Source: Prevotella melaninogenica (GTDB lineage: Bacteria; Bacteroidota; Bacteroidia; Bacteroidales; Bacteroidaceae). From it: a DNA stretch of 64,000 nt. This document shows, piece after piece, positions 27,331 to 36,139 of the stretch (positions are counted from its first letter, which is position 1; every line of letters begins with the position of its first letter). Location: contig NZ_AP018049.1 of NCBI RefSeq assembly GCF_003609775.1, positions 62,001 through 126,000 of the forward strand. Direction: 5' to 3'. The notes below the pieces were generated by a model. It was not told the origin of the DNA. It searched no databases and was given only the letters and a program-made list of their open reading frames with translations. Position numbers and translations under genes: made by a program.

Positions 27331-28860
27331 ATGATTGATAAAGAAAAAGCAGCCCTTAATCCAAAGAAGCAATGGGCAAAGTTTATTTGTGTTCTCGTTC
27401 TCTACCTCCTTTTCCTGTTCTGGGTAAAGAGTTGGTGGGGGTTGTTAGTAGTTCCATTTATCTTTGATGTGTATATCACAAAGAAGATTCGTTGGCAGTG
27501 GTGGAAGGATTCTGAAGGTCCTATTCGCTTTGTTATGGGATGGGTTGATGCTCTACTCTTTGCATTGGTAGCAGTGTATTTCATCAATCTTTTCTTCTTC
27601 CAGAACTACGTTATTCCTTCTTCTTCCCTTGAGAAGTCGCTCCTCACGGGCGATTACCTCTTTGTGTCGAAGGTAAGCTATGGTCCTCGTATTCCAGAGA
27701 CACCATTGACAATGCCGCTGACACAGCACACCTTGCCTATTATTAATACTAAGAGCTACATCTCTTGGCCACATTGGGACTACCGTCGTGTGAAGGGTTT
27801 GGGTAAGGTACAGCTCAATGATATCGTTGTATTCAACTTCCCTGCAGGTGATACTATCATGAGCGAACCAGCTTATCAGGGCAATGACTACTATTATGAT
27901 GTCTATACAATGGGTACGAACTTCCTTGCACAACAGAACCCAAATATCAATCTGTCGGCGATGAATACACTTCAGCAGCGTGCTTTCTTTGATAAGGCAT
28001 ACGCTACGGGTAGAGCTTATATCGTCAGAAATGTAGGTACTTTTGGTTCATTAGATTGGCGCCCTACCGACCGTCGTGAGAACTATGTAAAGCGTTGTGT
28101 GGGTCTTCCTGGACAGACTTTGCAGATTAAGAATAAGATTGTTTATGTCGATGGAAAGGCAAATAAAGAGCCAGAGAAGGTGCTCTATACCTACTTTATA
28201 AAATTCAATAACGTCACTGCTTCCGACCTTCTTAGTGAGCGTTATGACGAACTTCGTAAGGATTTGGAGATTAGTGATGAGGATGTACAGAGCCTTAGCC
28301 GCCTACATGGATATGACTTGAGCCGAGGTTATGTGCTTAATAAGGATATTCTGTCTTATGATGGTTATATGCCATTGACCAAACGAGCCGTTGCAGAGCT
28401 GAAACGTCAGGGACTCATTAAGTCTATGCGTCCTGTAACTGATAAGGACCTCTACTCTGGTCTAACCTATCCTCTCAATGGTTTTACAGGATGGACACGC
28501 GATAACTATGGTCCAGTATGGATTCCTGCAAAGGGTAAGTCGGTTACATTGACATTAGAGAATCTCCCTATTTATGAGCGTTGTATCAAGGTTTACGAGG
28601 GCAACGACTTGCAGGTGAAGGGCGGAAAGATATATATTAATGGTAAGCCAGCAAATAGCTACACCTTTAAGTTGGACTACTATTGGATGATGGGTGATAA
28701 CCGTCACAACTCTGCCGACAGCCGTTTTTGGGGCTTTGTACCAGAGGATCACGTTGTAGGTAAGCCAATCTTCATCTGGTGGTCAAGCGATCCAGACCGT
28801 AAGGGCTTCGGTGGTATCCGCTGGCACAGACTGTTTAACTGGGTGGATAATATAAAGTAG
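27331..28860 (+). CDS. lepB: Signal peptidase I, long Bacteroidales form
   Basis: A 509-residue membrane serine protease. Two hydrophobic segments lie near the N terminus (about 15-45 and 68-92). The active-site serine lies in VIPSSSLEKSLL (Ser97-Ser99), and the general-base lysine is probably Lys254 in NYVKRCVGLPG. The closing box is MMGDNRHNSADSRFWGFV. The family is usually 200-320 residues; the extra length is in the region between the serine and lysine boxes and in the central segment, as in other Bacteroidales LepB. It removes signal peptides at the cytoplasmic membrane. The window itself shows many likely substrates with Gln at +1. Confidence 0.92.
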   Translation: MIDKEKAALNPKKQWAKFICVLVLYLLFLFWVKSWWGLLVVPFIFDVYITKKIRWQWWKDSEGPIRFVMGWVDALLFALVAVYFINLFFFQNYVIPSSSLEKSLLTGDYLFVSKVSYGPRIPETPLTMPLTQHTLPIINTKSYISWPHWDYRRVKGLGKVQLNDIVVFNFPAGDTIMSEPAYQGNDYYYDVYTMGTNFLAQQNPNINLSAMNTLQQRAFFDKAYATGRAYIVRNVGTFGSLDWRPTDRRENYVKRCVGLPGQTLQIKNKIVYVDGKANKEPEKVLYTYFIKFNNVTASDLLSERYDELRKDLEISDEDVQSLSRLHGYDLSRGYVLNKDILSYDGYMPLTKRAVAELKRQGLIKSMRPVTDKDLYSGLTYPLNGFTGWTRDNYGPVWIPAKGKSVTLTLENLPIYERCIKVYEGNDLQVKGGKIYINGKPANSYTFKLDYYWMMGDNRHNSADSRFWGFVPEDHVVGKPIFIWWSSDPDRKGFGGIRWHRLFNWVDNIK

Positions 28861-28869
28861 GTGTCTCAA

Positions 28870-28900
28870 AGGACCTCCCCCAAGCCCCTCCAAAGGAGGG
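28870..28900. repeat. R6 element, intergenic member of second pair
   Basis: GGACCTCCCCCAAGCCCCTC then CAAAGGAGGGG forms a hairpin 10 bp after the lepB stop. Its inverted partner is at 29046-29081. Confidence 0.7.
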
Positions 28901-28985
28901 GATGTGCAAGTTGCCAAAGATTGGTAAACGTTACACATCCCCTCCTTTTTTGTCATCGTTCAATTATATTATAAGCAAAACAGTT

Positions 28986-29681
28986 ATGGTATCTTCTGAT
29001 AACAATAATATTGTCAATTCAAATAAGACCGACATTGGTAACTTAACATCCCCTCCTTCGGAGGGGCTTGGGGAGGTCTTACTCTCCTCTGCTTACTTTG
29101 CTCCTATTCAATGGTACCAGAAGTTGAACCGCTATGACAGCTGCCTGATAGAGCAACATGATAACTTCGTTAAGCAGACTTACCGCAATCGTTGCGTAAT
29201 CGCTTCTGCGAATGGTCCGCAGACCCTCTCCATCCCTGTCGAGAAGTTTGAGACTTTGAAGTGTCCGATGAAAGATGTGCGTATCAGCGACCATGATAAT
29301 TGGCGTCACCAGCACTGGAATGCGCTGCTGTCGTCTTATGGTGAGAGTCCGTTCTTTGAATATTATGAAGACGATATACGCCCGTTCTTTGAGCGGAAAT
29401 GGAAGTATCTCTATGATTTCAATTGGGAGATAACGCTGAAAATGTGCGAACTTATCGATATTATGCCCTGTATGCGTCGCACAGATACCTATCAAATGGA
29501 TGTTCCCGATGGAACCGATGATTTCAGAGAGATAATTCGTCCGAAGCATCCGGGTGTCGATACCGACTTTGTTCCTCGTCGTTACTATCAAGTTTATCAA
29601 CAGAAGTTTGGCTTCCTGCCCAACCTTAGTATTCTTGACTTGCTTTTTAACGAGGGTAATGAGAGTGTACTATACTTATAA
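28986..29681 (+). CDS. WbqC family protein
   Basis: A WbqC-like protein of 231 residues from the ATG at 28986 (an earlier ATG at 28902 would add 28 residues of repeat-like sequence). The recognisable family begins at VLLSSAYFAPIQWYQKL, near residue 38. It continues with QTYRNRCVIASANGPQTLSIPV, DNWRHQHWNALLSSYG and a C-terminal YQVYQQKFGFLPNLSILDLLFN. WbqC proteins occur in glycan or sugar modification loci; the reaction is uncertain. The sequence just before the core (SPPSEGLGE) is encoded by an in-frame R6 repeat that appears to have replaced the native start, so the upstream ATG must be used. Confidence 0.82.
   Translation: MVSSDNNNIVNSNKTDIGNLTSPPSEGLGEVLLSSAYFAPIQWYQKLNRYDSCLIEQHDNFVKQTYRNRCVIASANGPQTLSIPVEKFETLKCPMKDVRISDHDNWRHQHWNALLSSYGESPFFEYYEDDIRPFFERKWKYLYDFNWEITLKMCELIDIMPCMRRTDTYQMDVPDGTDDFREIIRPKHPGVDTDFVPRRYYQVYQQKFGFLPNLSILDLLFNEGNESVLYL
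29046..29081. repeat. R6 element inside the wbqC coding sequence, in frame
   Basis: AACATCCCCTCCTTCGGAGG then GGCTTGGGGAGGTCTT, the inverted partner of 28870-28900, translated as SPPSEGLGE. Conserved WbqC sequence starts immediately after it. Confidence 0.75.
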
Positions 29682-29760
29682 TAGGCCGTAAAGGCAGTGT
29701 TTTTAGGCTGTAATAATCCTCTTTTATCTCTCTTCTCAATTCTTTAAAAGGTATGTTTTG

Positions 29761-29852
29761 CGAATTATTACCATGAAAAAAAGAAATTATTTACGTGAAA
29801 AGAAATATTTATTTTCATGAAGAAAAATATTTATTTTCATGAAAATAATTCG
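29761..29852. repeat. R2 family: 92-bp palindromic TTCATGAA element (copy 2)
   Basis: CGAATTATT...AATAATTCG, exactly 92 bp as in copies 1 and 3. ATGAA/GTGAA unit ends are spaced 22 bp apart. It lies between convergent wbqC and DUF4294 genes, next to their shared terminator. Confidence 0.87.
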
Positions 29853-29857
29853 AAAAA

Positions 29858-29905
29858 GGCGTAGAGTTGTTGTCTTATAACAGCTCTACGCCTTTTTTTA
29901 TTTAG
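29858..29905. terminator. Bidirectional intrinsic terminator
   Basis: Stem GGCGTAGAGTTGTT with AACAGCTCTACGCC (one mismatch), followed by seven T on the plus strand; the minus-strand exit is TTTTTCG. Confidence 0.82.
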
Positions 29906-29960
29906 CCTTTTCAGCGTTTTACTTTGTCCCTTCTTAAAACAAAATAGAAGGGAGAGAGGA

Positions 29961-30596
29961 TTACAATTGTCCAGCCTCAACCTGCAAGACAATACGCTCT
30001 ACAAGTCTGTCTGCTCCATTTGGCTCGTAGCGTTTCTTCAAACTACTGCCGAAAGCCCAAGCAAAAGCCTGATAGAAACCTGCTCGCACAGGTCCGAGGA
30101 AGGCTTGTACAAGTTCGTAAGAAGTTGAATTACACTCACGGTCGATAAGCTTAATAAGCAGTTTACCTTGTGTGAAAGTCAGTTTCTTCATACGTGGCTT
30201 ATAGGTGTTCCAGATTTCTTTCTCCACCTTCTTCATGTGTTCGTCACGCTCTTTCTTAGTAGGAATAGTCTCAAGATAAGCACCCGTTTCGAGAATAATC
30301 TGGTTACACTCCTTGGCTATTGGCAATACCTTTTTGATGTTATAAACCAATCGATAGTAAGCTGTTTCTTGTGCCTTATTCTTGAATTCGAGCGGTGGGA
30401 AGACGTAAACTTTGTTTGTTCTGACATATTGAATGCTGTCGGCTCCCACCTTTGCCTTCCCGATGTGAACCATAGGTACAAACGTAGGAGAGTCCATATC
30501 TACCACACGATCTTCGGGGTTGATATGGTCTTGCGCCGTTGCAGTTGTAGAAAGCAACAGAAGTGTTCCAAGTGTGAAAAGCAATCGTTTACTCAT
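29961..30596 (-). CDS. DUF4294 family secreted protein
   Basis: A 211-residue protein with a signal peptide (TTATA, mature end Gln-Asp-His). A conserved block runs VYVFPPLEFKNKAQETAYYRLVYNIKKVLP and continues with ERDEHMKKVEKEIWNTYKPRMKKLTFTQGKLLIKLIDRE, then TSYELVQAFLGPVRAGFYQAFA. This is the DUF4294 pattern of Bacteroidetes, function unknown, probably periplasmic. No operon partner is visible; the upstream gap (30597-30930) shows nothing else recognisable. Confidence 0.85.
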   Translation of the reverse strand: MSKRLLFTLGTLLLLSTTATAQDHINPEDRVVDMDSPTFVPMVHIGKAKVGADSIQYVRTNKVYVFPPLEFKNKAQETAYYRLVYNIKKVLPIAKECNQIILETGAYLETIPTKKERDEHMKKVEKEIWNTYKPRMKKLTFTQGKLLIKLIDRECNSTSYELVQAFLGPVRAGFYQAFAWAFGSSLKKRYEPNGADRLVERIVLQVEAGQL

Positions 30597-30964
30597 AACT
30601 GATTCATTACCCAGTTCTTTCGGTGGGTGCAGTTTACCTTTTGCAAAAGTAGCGATTATTTCTGAAGTGTGTTAAGAAATTCATAATAATTTGTCATTTC
30701 CCACTACTTATCGCCTTTATAACCAATGTTTTTACTGATAAAAGCAATCATTTTGAGACAACTTAGGGATATGTGAAAGAGTTGATAAAGTATATTTTTT
30801 GTCGTCTTTATACGGTCTTAGCTTATAGCTTTACTTGTCATAATGTCACCTTGGTTCCGTCTACATTTACGATAACTACCTCTTTGGCTTGCGATATGAT
30901 ACTAAAGAAAGTTAAACGCCTTATTTTTGTTTAGGGTATTTGTAAAACCTATCAATATTTTTTC

Positions 30965-30972
30965 TACTTTTG
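30965..30972 (+). promoter_or_regulatory. -7 box of the porin gene
   Basis: TACTTTTG at 30965-30972, with a TTTG at 30939-30942 at a rather wide 22-bp spacing. It predicts a leader of about 175 nt before the start codon at 31154. Confidence 0.55.
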
Positions 30973-30978
30973 TGATAC

Positions 30979-31130
30979 AAACCATTACGTAGAACACAAC
31001 GCTCACGGAATAGGCTTATAGCCTTAGTTTTAGCAGGGTTACTTCGGTTTTTCCAGCTATATGAAGTTTGGTGAGTGTGACTGTGGGTTGAGTCAGCCCA
31101 TTTTATTATTTGAGTTTATCCTTAAAAAAG
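30979..31130 (+). ncRNA. Candidate structured 5' leader of the porin mRNA
   Basis: By eye a three-way junction is possible: closing stem CGCTCAC with GTGAGTG (30999-31005 and 31071-31077 approximately), inner hairpins AGGC/GCCT and ACTTC/GAAGT, then a separate hairpin TGACT/AGTCA. It does not match any riboswitch consensus I know. It could be a regulatory leader or chance folding. Confidence 0.3.
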
Positions 31131-31153
31131 AACGGAATAAAACATATATCAAG

Positions 31154-32359
31154 ATGAAGAAGACGCTGTTGTGTACCTGTTTGCTTGCTCTTTCTCTTGG
31201 TGCAAACGCACAGGACAACCACGGTTATGGTATCGATGATAGTCGATTTAAGTCGCTTGCTGAAGAGGTAGCGCACCTAAAGAAAAGCAATGATATGTTT
31301 AATGTCTACATTAACTATGCTGCTAATGCGCAGGTAGTATCGGATGCAGACCACCAGTGGAGTACAGGTTTCACGAATAAGCATCTTCGTTTAGAAATCA
31401 AAGGTAATCTAACCGATAAGCTCTACTATCGCTTGTGCCATCGTCTGAACAATACAACAGAGGCGAGAAGTGAGGATAATCTTGCTAAGGCAACCGATAT
31501 TATGATGATTGGTTATAAGTTCTCTGATAAGTTCCGCCTTGAGGCAGGAAAGGTATGTCAGAGTCTTGGCGGTTTTGAAGTGGATGAAAATCCTGTCTAT
31601 ATCTATCAGTTCTCGGACATGACGGGCTCTATGGACTGTTATATGGCAGGCGTTACAGCTGTATATAAGCCTATTCCGTCACAGGAGTTCGTACTTGGTA
31701 TTACTAATTCTCACAACGAAAAGTTCAGTGAGGTATATGGTAATAATGCCGTATCCATCGAGGGTGACGGTACACATAGTAGACTGTTGGAGAAGCCACG
31801 TAACCCACTTGCTTACTGTCTGAACTGGAATGGAAGTTTTCTGAACGACAGATTGCATACACGTTGGTCATGGGGAATACAAGGAGAGGCGAAACATAAG
31901 TATAGTCGTATTCTCATCTTGGGACAGAAACTACAGTTAGACAGACTACAATGTTACTTTGATTACATGGCTCAAAACGATGGAATCGACCGTTTGGGCA
32001 TAGCGACAAACGAATTGGGGAGTTCATTCTCTGGATATACTGGCAATGTATGGATGAGCGATATACATTATAATTCCTTTGTAACAAAGCTCAATTGGCA
32101 GTTTGTTCCACGCTGGAATCTGATGTTGAAAGGAATGTATGAGACGGCAAGTGTCACAAAGATTGACCGCTTCAAGGACTTCCGTAAGAGCTATGGCTAT
32201 GTAGGTAGTGTGGAGTATTACCCTGTCAAGAGTCAAGACCTCCGTGTCTTCTTAGCCTATGTGGGCAAGAAAGTAACCTATAAGGACGGTGTAGGCTTGG
32301 ATAAGTATAATACTAATCGCATAGAATTAGGCTTTATGTACAGAATCAAGGCCTATTAA
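31154..32359 (+). CDS. Outer-membrane porin, phosphate-selective porin O/P-like
   Basis: A 401-residue protein with a signal peptide (GANA, mature end Gln-Asp). A short helical stretch (FKSLAEEVAHLKKSNDMF) resembles the trimerisation coiled coil of porins. The rest is a chain of alternating amphipathic strands (HLRLEIKGNLTDKLYYRLCHRL, IMMIGYKFSDKFRLEAGKV, NWQFVPRWNLMLKGMYE) ending in FMYRIKAY with a terminal aromatic residue, typical of beta-barrels. It belongs to the O/P-like porin group by look. Start at 31154 is chosen because it begins the signal peptide; earlier in-frame starts lie in the leader. It precedes aspA by 118 bp and may serve dicarboxylate or amino-acid uptake, which is inference. 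Confidence 0.78.
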   Translation: MKKTLLCTCLLALSLGANAQDNHGYGIDDSRFKSLAEEVAHLKKSNDMFNVYINYAANAQVVSDADHQWSTGFTNKHLRLEIKGNLTDKLYYRLCHRLNNTTEARSEDNLAKATDIMMIGYKFSDKFRLEAGKVCQSLGGFEVDENPVYIYQFSDMTGSMDCYMAGVTAVYKPIPSQEFVLGITNSHNEKFSEVYGNNAVSIEGDGTHSRLLEKPRNPLAYCLNWNGSFLNDRLHTRWSWGIQGEAKHKYSRILILGQKLQLDRLQCYFDYMAQNDGIDRLGIATNELGSSFSGYTGNVWMSDIHYNSFVTKLNWQFVPRWNLMLKGMYETASVTKIDRFKDFRKSYGYVGSVEYYPVKSQDLRVFLAYVGKKVTYKDGVGLDKYNTNRIELGFMYRIKAY

Positions 32360-32477
32360 AAAGAGGAAAGAAAAGAAATAGGAAAGATACTGAAAGGTAT
32401 TTTTATCAATAAAAGAAACAATCCATTCTCTTCCCGTTAGTGAAAGAGAACAACGCTAACTTTATCAAAATCAAATC

Positions 32478-33890
32478 ATGGAAGAAAAGAAATTTCGTGT
32501 AGAAAGCGACCTCTTAGGTGAGCTTCAAGTTCCAGAAGAGGCTTATTATGGTGTGCAGACTCAGCGTGCTATCAACAACTATCACATCTCGCGTAAGCGT
32601 ATGTGTGATTATCCTGACTATGTTGTTGCGATTGCTTACGTCAAATTGGCTGCCGTAGAAACTAACCGTCAGCTCGGTGAAATCAGTGATGAGGTAGCCG
32701 ATGCGATGGCTCAGGCATGCCGTGAGTTGATTGATGGCAAGATGCATGAGAACTTTGTGACCGATATGGTACAAGGAGGTGCGGGCACATCTGTCAACAT
32801 GAATGCCAATGAAGTAATTGCTAACCGTGCTTGTGAGATTATGGGTCACAAGAAAGGTGAGTTCCAGTACTGTTCTCCTAACGACCATGCCAACTGCGGT
32901 CAGTCAACGAATGATGTCTATCCAACTACTATTCGTCTGACACTCATCCTTCTAAACAAGAAGCTTGTGGCATCTCTGAGCGAACTCATTGCTGCTTTCC
33001 GTAGAAAAGGTGAGGAGTTTAAGCACGTTATCAAGATGGGTCGTACACAGCTGCAGGATGCTGTTCCTATGACAAGCGGTCAGGAGTTCAATGCCTTTGC
33101 CAATACGTTGGAGGAGGAGATAGCCAACCTTAATCGTAATGCTGCTCTCTTGCACGAAATCAATATGGGTGGTACTGCTATTGGAACGGGTCTGAATGCT
33201 GCTCCTGGTTTCCCAAAGATTTGTGCAGAGAAACTCAGCGAATTGACAGGAATGGAGTTTGTTGCAGGTGCTGACCTTGTTGAGGCTACCCCTGATACAG
33301 GTGCTTACGTAAGCTATTCAAGTGCTTTGAAGCGTTTAGCTGTTAAGCTTTCTAAGATTTGTAATGACCTTCGTCTGTTGGCTTCTGGTCCTCGTTGCGG
33401 TCTGAATGAAATCAATCTCCCACCGATGGCACCGGGTTCAAGTATCATGCCGGGTAAGGTGAACCCTGTTATTCCAGAGGTAACCAACCAGACTTGTTTC
33501 AAGGTTATCGGTAATGATACAACTGTTATGATTGCTGCTGAGGCTGGACAGCTGCAGCTGAACGTAATGGAACCAATCATTACAGAGTGTCTTATTGAGG
33601 ACCTTACTTGGTTGCCAAATGCTATGGACACGCTGCGTGAGAAGTGTATTGATGGTATCACGGTGAATAAGGACCGCTGCCTTGAGATGGTGAAGCACTC
33701 TATCGGTATCGTGACAGCACTGAATCCATACATCGGATATAAGAACAGTACTAAGATTGCTAAGGAAGCCCTCGAAACTGGTGGATCTGTTTATGACCTC
33801 GTACTTGAGCATAACCTCCTTTCAAAGGAGAAACTCGATGCTATCTTGTCACCAGAGCACATGCTTGCACCAGAGGAGAGAGTGAAGTAA
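32478..33890 (+). CDS. aspA: Aspartate ammonia-lyase
   Basis: A 470-residue member of the fumarase/aspartase superfamily: L-aspartate to fumarate plus ammonia. The N terminus RVESDLLGELQVPEEAYYGVQT and the SPNDHANCGQSTND substrate segment fit aspartase better than fumarase. The signature loop GSSIMPGKVNPV lies at about 320-331, with the catalytic Ser within it. Fumarate made here can be reduced by FrdCAB encoded at 2.9-6.9 kb. A terminator follows at 33957. The porin upstream may be co-expressed. Confidence 0.92.
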   Translation: MEEKKFRVESDLLGELQVPEEAYYGVQTQRAINNYHISRKRMCDYPDYVVAIAYVKLAAVETNRQLGEISDEVADAMAQACRELIDGKMHENFVTDMVQGGAGTSVNMNANEVIANRACEIMGHKKGEFQYCSPNDHANCGQSTNDVYPTTIRLTLILLNKKLVASLSELIAAFRRKGEEFKHVIKMGRTQLQDAVPMTSGQEFNAFANTLEEEIANLNRNAALLHEINMGGTAIGTGLNAAPGFPKICAEKLSELTGMEFVAGADLVEATPDTGAYVSYSSALKRLAVKLSKICNDLRLLASGPRCGLNEINLPPMAPGSSIMPGKVNPVIPEVTNQTCFKVIGNDTTVMIAAEAGQLQLNVMEPIITECLIEDLTWLPNAMDTLREKCIDGITVNKDRCLEMVKHSIGIVTALNPYIGYKNSTKIAKEALETGGSVYDLVLEHNLLSKEKLDAILSPEHMLAPEERVK

Positions 33891-33956
33891 AAAAAGTCTT
33901 TTTGTGGTCGTGTTGAGTAGCAGTAAAAAGCTGCTTTTCACATACTAACAATAATG

Positions 33957-33999
33957 AAGATGCTGTATCCACACGTTGGATACGGCATCTTTCGTTTTA
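33957..33999 (+). terminator. Intrinsic terminator of aspA
   Basis: Stem AAGATGCTGTATCC with GGATACGGCATCTT (one mismatch), then TCGTTTTAT. Confidence 0.8.
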
Positions 34000-34195
34000 T
34001 GGTAGCTGTGGAAGTAGCCTAATACCCTCCACTGACAAGATGTTCTCTACAGCTTGAAATCACAGTGTTTGATAGTTCCTTTTCCTCTGATAGATATGCT
34101 TTGATGCCTTTTCATGCTGGAATAAAATGAAGTAGACGTGGAGAGTCCCTCTTTTCATAATCCTTTATTGTGAAGTTTAGTGTCGTTAGTTTTGT

Positions 34196-34375
34196 CCTAA
34201 TTTTTCACATGTTGATTTTGTAAAGACCATCAAATGGCTTGCAAATAACGCTCAATTGGCTTGCAAAAGATGCTCTTTTGAGGTCTTACTAACGCCCTTT
34301 TGAAGCCTTATTAAGCACCTTTTGAAATCCCTCTTTGCAACTATTTGATAACAAGTGACTTACGAAGGTGTTAAA
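34196..34375 (-). repeat. R3 family: 22-bp-period element (copy D)
   Basis: Three clean 22-bp units on the plus strand: CGCTCAATTGGCTTGCAAAA+GA, TGCTCTTTTGAGGTCTTACT+AA, CGCCCTTTTGAAGCCTTATT+AA, then GCACCTTTTG. These are the reverse-complement orientation of copies at 43254 and 54981. The flanks have drifted more than in the other copies. The remainder of the gap 33999-34505 shows nothing else. Confidence 0.78.
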
Positions 34376-34505
34376 ACAAGTCGTTTTTAAGCCATTTTTC
34401 TACCTCTTCTTAGAATATTTTGTCAATATATTTCTTTGTCTTTTTGTGTAAATTCCAAACGGAGTCAGAGATTACGTTGATTTTAATTCTACCATGATAG
34501 GAAAA

Positions 34506-35041
34506 TCAAATATCATTTGGGCTCTTGTAACTCTTGATATACTTCCCTTTCTCAAAGTAATGAAAACTTGCGTAGTTCAGTTCTTTGTCTGTGTGTCCGG
34601 TCAAGGGAAAATAGAATTGTTTAAGGTATTTTGTCCTCCATTTTGTCGGGAACTGCTTTGTATCAATCATCAGCATAGGGAACGTAGTATGCTTTTGTTT
34701 GAAAATGTCATCATATATATATTCGAAACGACAAGGACGTTAATTCCCTTGTCTTTGCATTGAGATACTAAGGCTGCAGGCGACACACAATAGGTAGAAT
34801 GACAGAAAGGAGTATAATCATATAGCAATACTTTATCGTGTGTTTCGATATATTGTTTTACCTGATTAAGGCTGACTTTGTATACTTTTGAGAAGTCATG
34901 AATGTTATCAATGTTTTCTTCAAATGTTATAACTCTCTTCTTTTGTGCATCCGATAGATGAGAATAGCCAGAAGTTAAGCCTGTAATCTGGCATGATGTC
35001 AGTCCCATAAGTATTAAGGCTGATAGAAATAAATGTTTCAT
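34506..35041 (-). pseudogene. Frameshifted lipoprotein with thioredoxin-like segment
   Basis: The gene starts at 35041 with a lipoprotein signal (LILMGLTSC) and reads 123 residues to a stop at 34670. In another frame the coding potential continues for 60 more residues (IDTKQFPTKWRTKYLKQF, then LTGHTDKELNYASFHYFEKG) to a stop at 34506-34508. The frames switch inside a run of five AT dinucleotides at 34713-34722; losing one AT would join them into a protein of about 177 residues. The joined product has LLYDYTPFCHSTYC and a VLVVSNIYDDIF strand that suggest a thioredoxin-like fold. It may be a decayed gene, a slippage-controlled gene or a sequencing error. Confidence 0.65.
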
Positions 35042-35109
35042 AAGGTAGATTTAATTATTCAATAAAATGTGCTACAAAGATAAGAAAAATAGTTAGATAT
35101 GTGGAAATA

Positions 35110-36039
35110 TTACCTTGCAAGCTCTTTTAATACCACTTCTTGCTCTCTATAAAAGCTTTTTTCGTCACCTTCTGTTACGGGTTCTATTTCTTCCAGACTT
35201 GCTGCGAGGTTTTGCATTTCCCATGTAATGGAATAGCCTAACTGCTTTCGCATGGCAATACATTTATCTAATTCGTAGCGGGTGCGGGCTTTATCTTTTC
35301 TAAAGAGTAAGCCAGCAAGGGTGAAGCGCATACGTTGGCGGAACTTTTCCTCTCGTTGTGTGGAGATAGCTTTACAGAGAAGTGCGATCTTGTAGCGTTC
35401 GTCATCAATGAGTTCTGATAGTTCATGAAAGAGATAGGATTGTCGGTGTTTCTTGATAAGGTGGGTATAGATGTTGATAGCTTTATCTTTTTTGCCCATA
35501 ATTCGATAGACCATCGCTTTGTAGCGTTGGTTGTGCATATTGTAAGGACTATGCTTCAGTGCTTCCGCCAATATTGGTGCAGCCTTTAAAGCCATGTCAA
35601 CTGTTGGCTTACTTTCCACTTCCTTAAAGACTTTTCCCACGATACGCATTCCTATTGAGGGAATAGGATGACCGTTGCCTTGCTCCATTGTCCAGTCTTC
35701 ATCTGTTAGTCGGGTGATACCCCATTGTGAGATGAAGTCGAGCATAGAGAATCCTGGATGATGGTCGAAGACCAATAAGGCAGCACGCATTAAGGCACTC
35801 TGCCCTTTTAAGTCCTTGTCGTCCATTGTAGGATAGAGCCTTAGCAAACTTCTGAATATCTTATAGGCTTCTTCTAACTGGCGTTGTTGATAGCGAAGCT
35901 TCATCATGTCTACACCTACCCAGAACATAGCTATTGTAGTATAGTGCCCCTTGTGTACAGCGTATATTGGCAGAATGGCAGCGTATGCCTCCTCCGTTCG
36001 TCCCTGCTTGCGAAGCTTAAAGATATCTCTTATCTCCAT
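35110..36039 (-). CDS. TPR-like cytosolic protein of a Bacteroidales family
   Basis: A 309-residue helical protein beginning MEIRDIFKLRKQGRTEEAYAAI, whose repeats of helix pairs (EEAYKIFRSLLRLYP, DKAINIYTHLIKKHRQSYLFHELSELI) look like tetratricopeptide repeats. The family (annotated DUF7017 in my recollection) is found in Bacteroidales and its function is unknown. The ATG at 36039 is preferred over a TTG at 36117 because the family starts there. It lies downstream of susCD on the same strand, 101 bp after the susD stop, but the content does not suggest a transport role. Confidence 0.72.
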   Translation of the reverse strand: MEIRDIFKLRKQGRTEEAYAAILPIYAVHKGHYTTIAMFWVGVDMMKLRYQQRQLEEAYKIFRSLLRLYPTMDDKDLKGQSALMRAALLVFDHHPGFSMLDFISQWGITRLTDEDWTMEQGNGHPIPSIGMRIVGKVFKEVESKPTVDMALKAAPILAEALKHSPYNMHNQRYKAMVYRIMGKKDKAINIYTHLIKKHRQSYLFHELSELIDDERYKIALLCKAISTQREEKFRQRMRFTLAGLLFRKDKARTRYELDKCIAMRKQLGYSITWEMQNLAASLEEIEPVTEGDEKSFYREQEVVLKELAR

Positions 36040-36139
36040 CTTTCCTAAATTAAAGAAAGCAGACGCCAAAGCCGAAACAATAGGTTCGTCTTTTAGCGTC
36101 TGCTTTTTATTTAACAACTTTCTTTTTCACTAACTATTA

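Noticed and set aside
30979-31130. 6S RNA, SRP RNA or known riboswitch
   Set aside because: The conserved cores of those RNAs are not present; kept only as a low-confidence leader.
34494-34763. Plus-strand coding sequence of 89 codons
   Set aside because: It is antisense to the 3' part of the frameshifted lipoprotein, which has better protein-like composition and a continuing frame.
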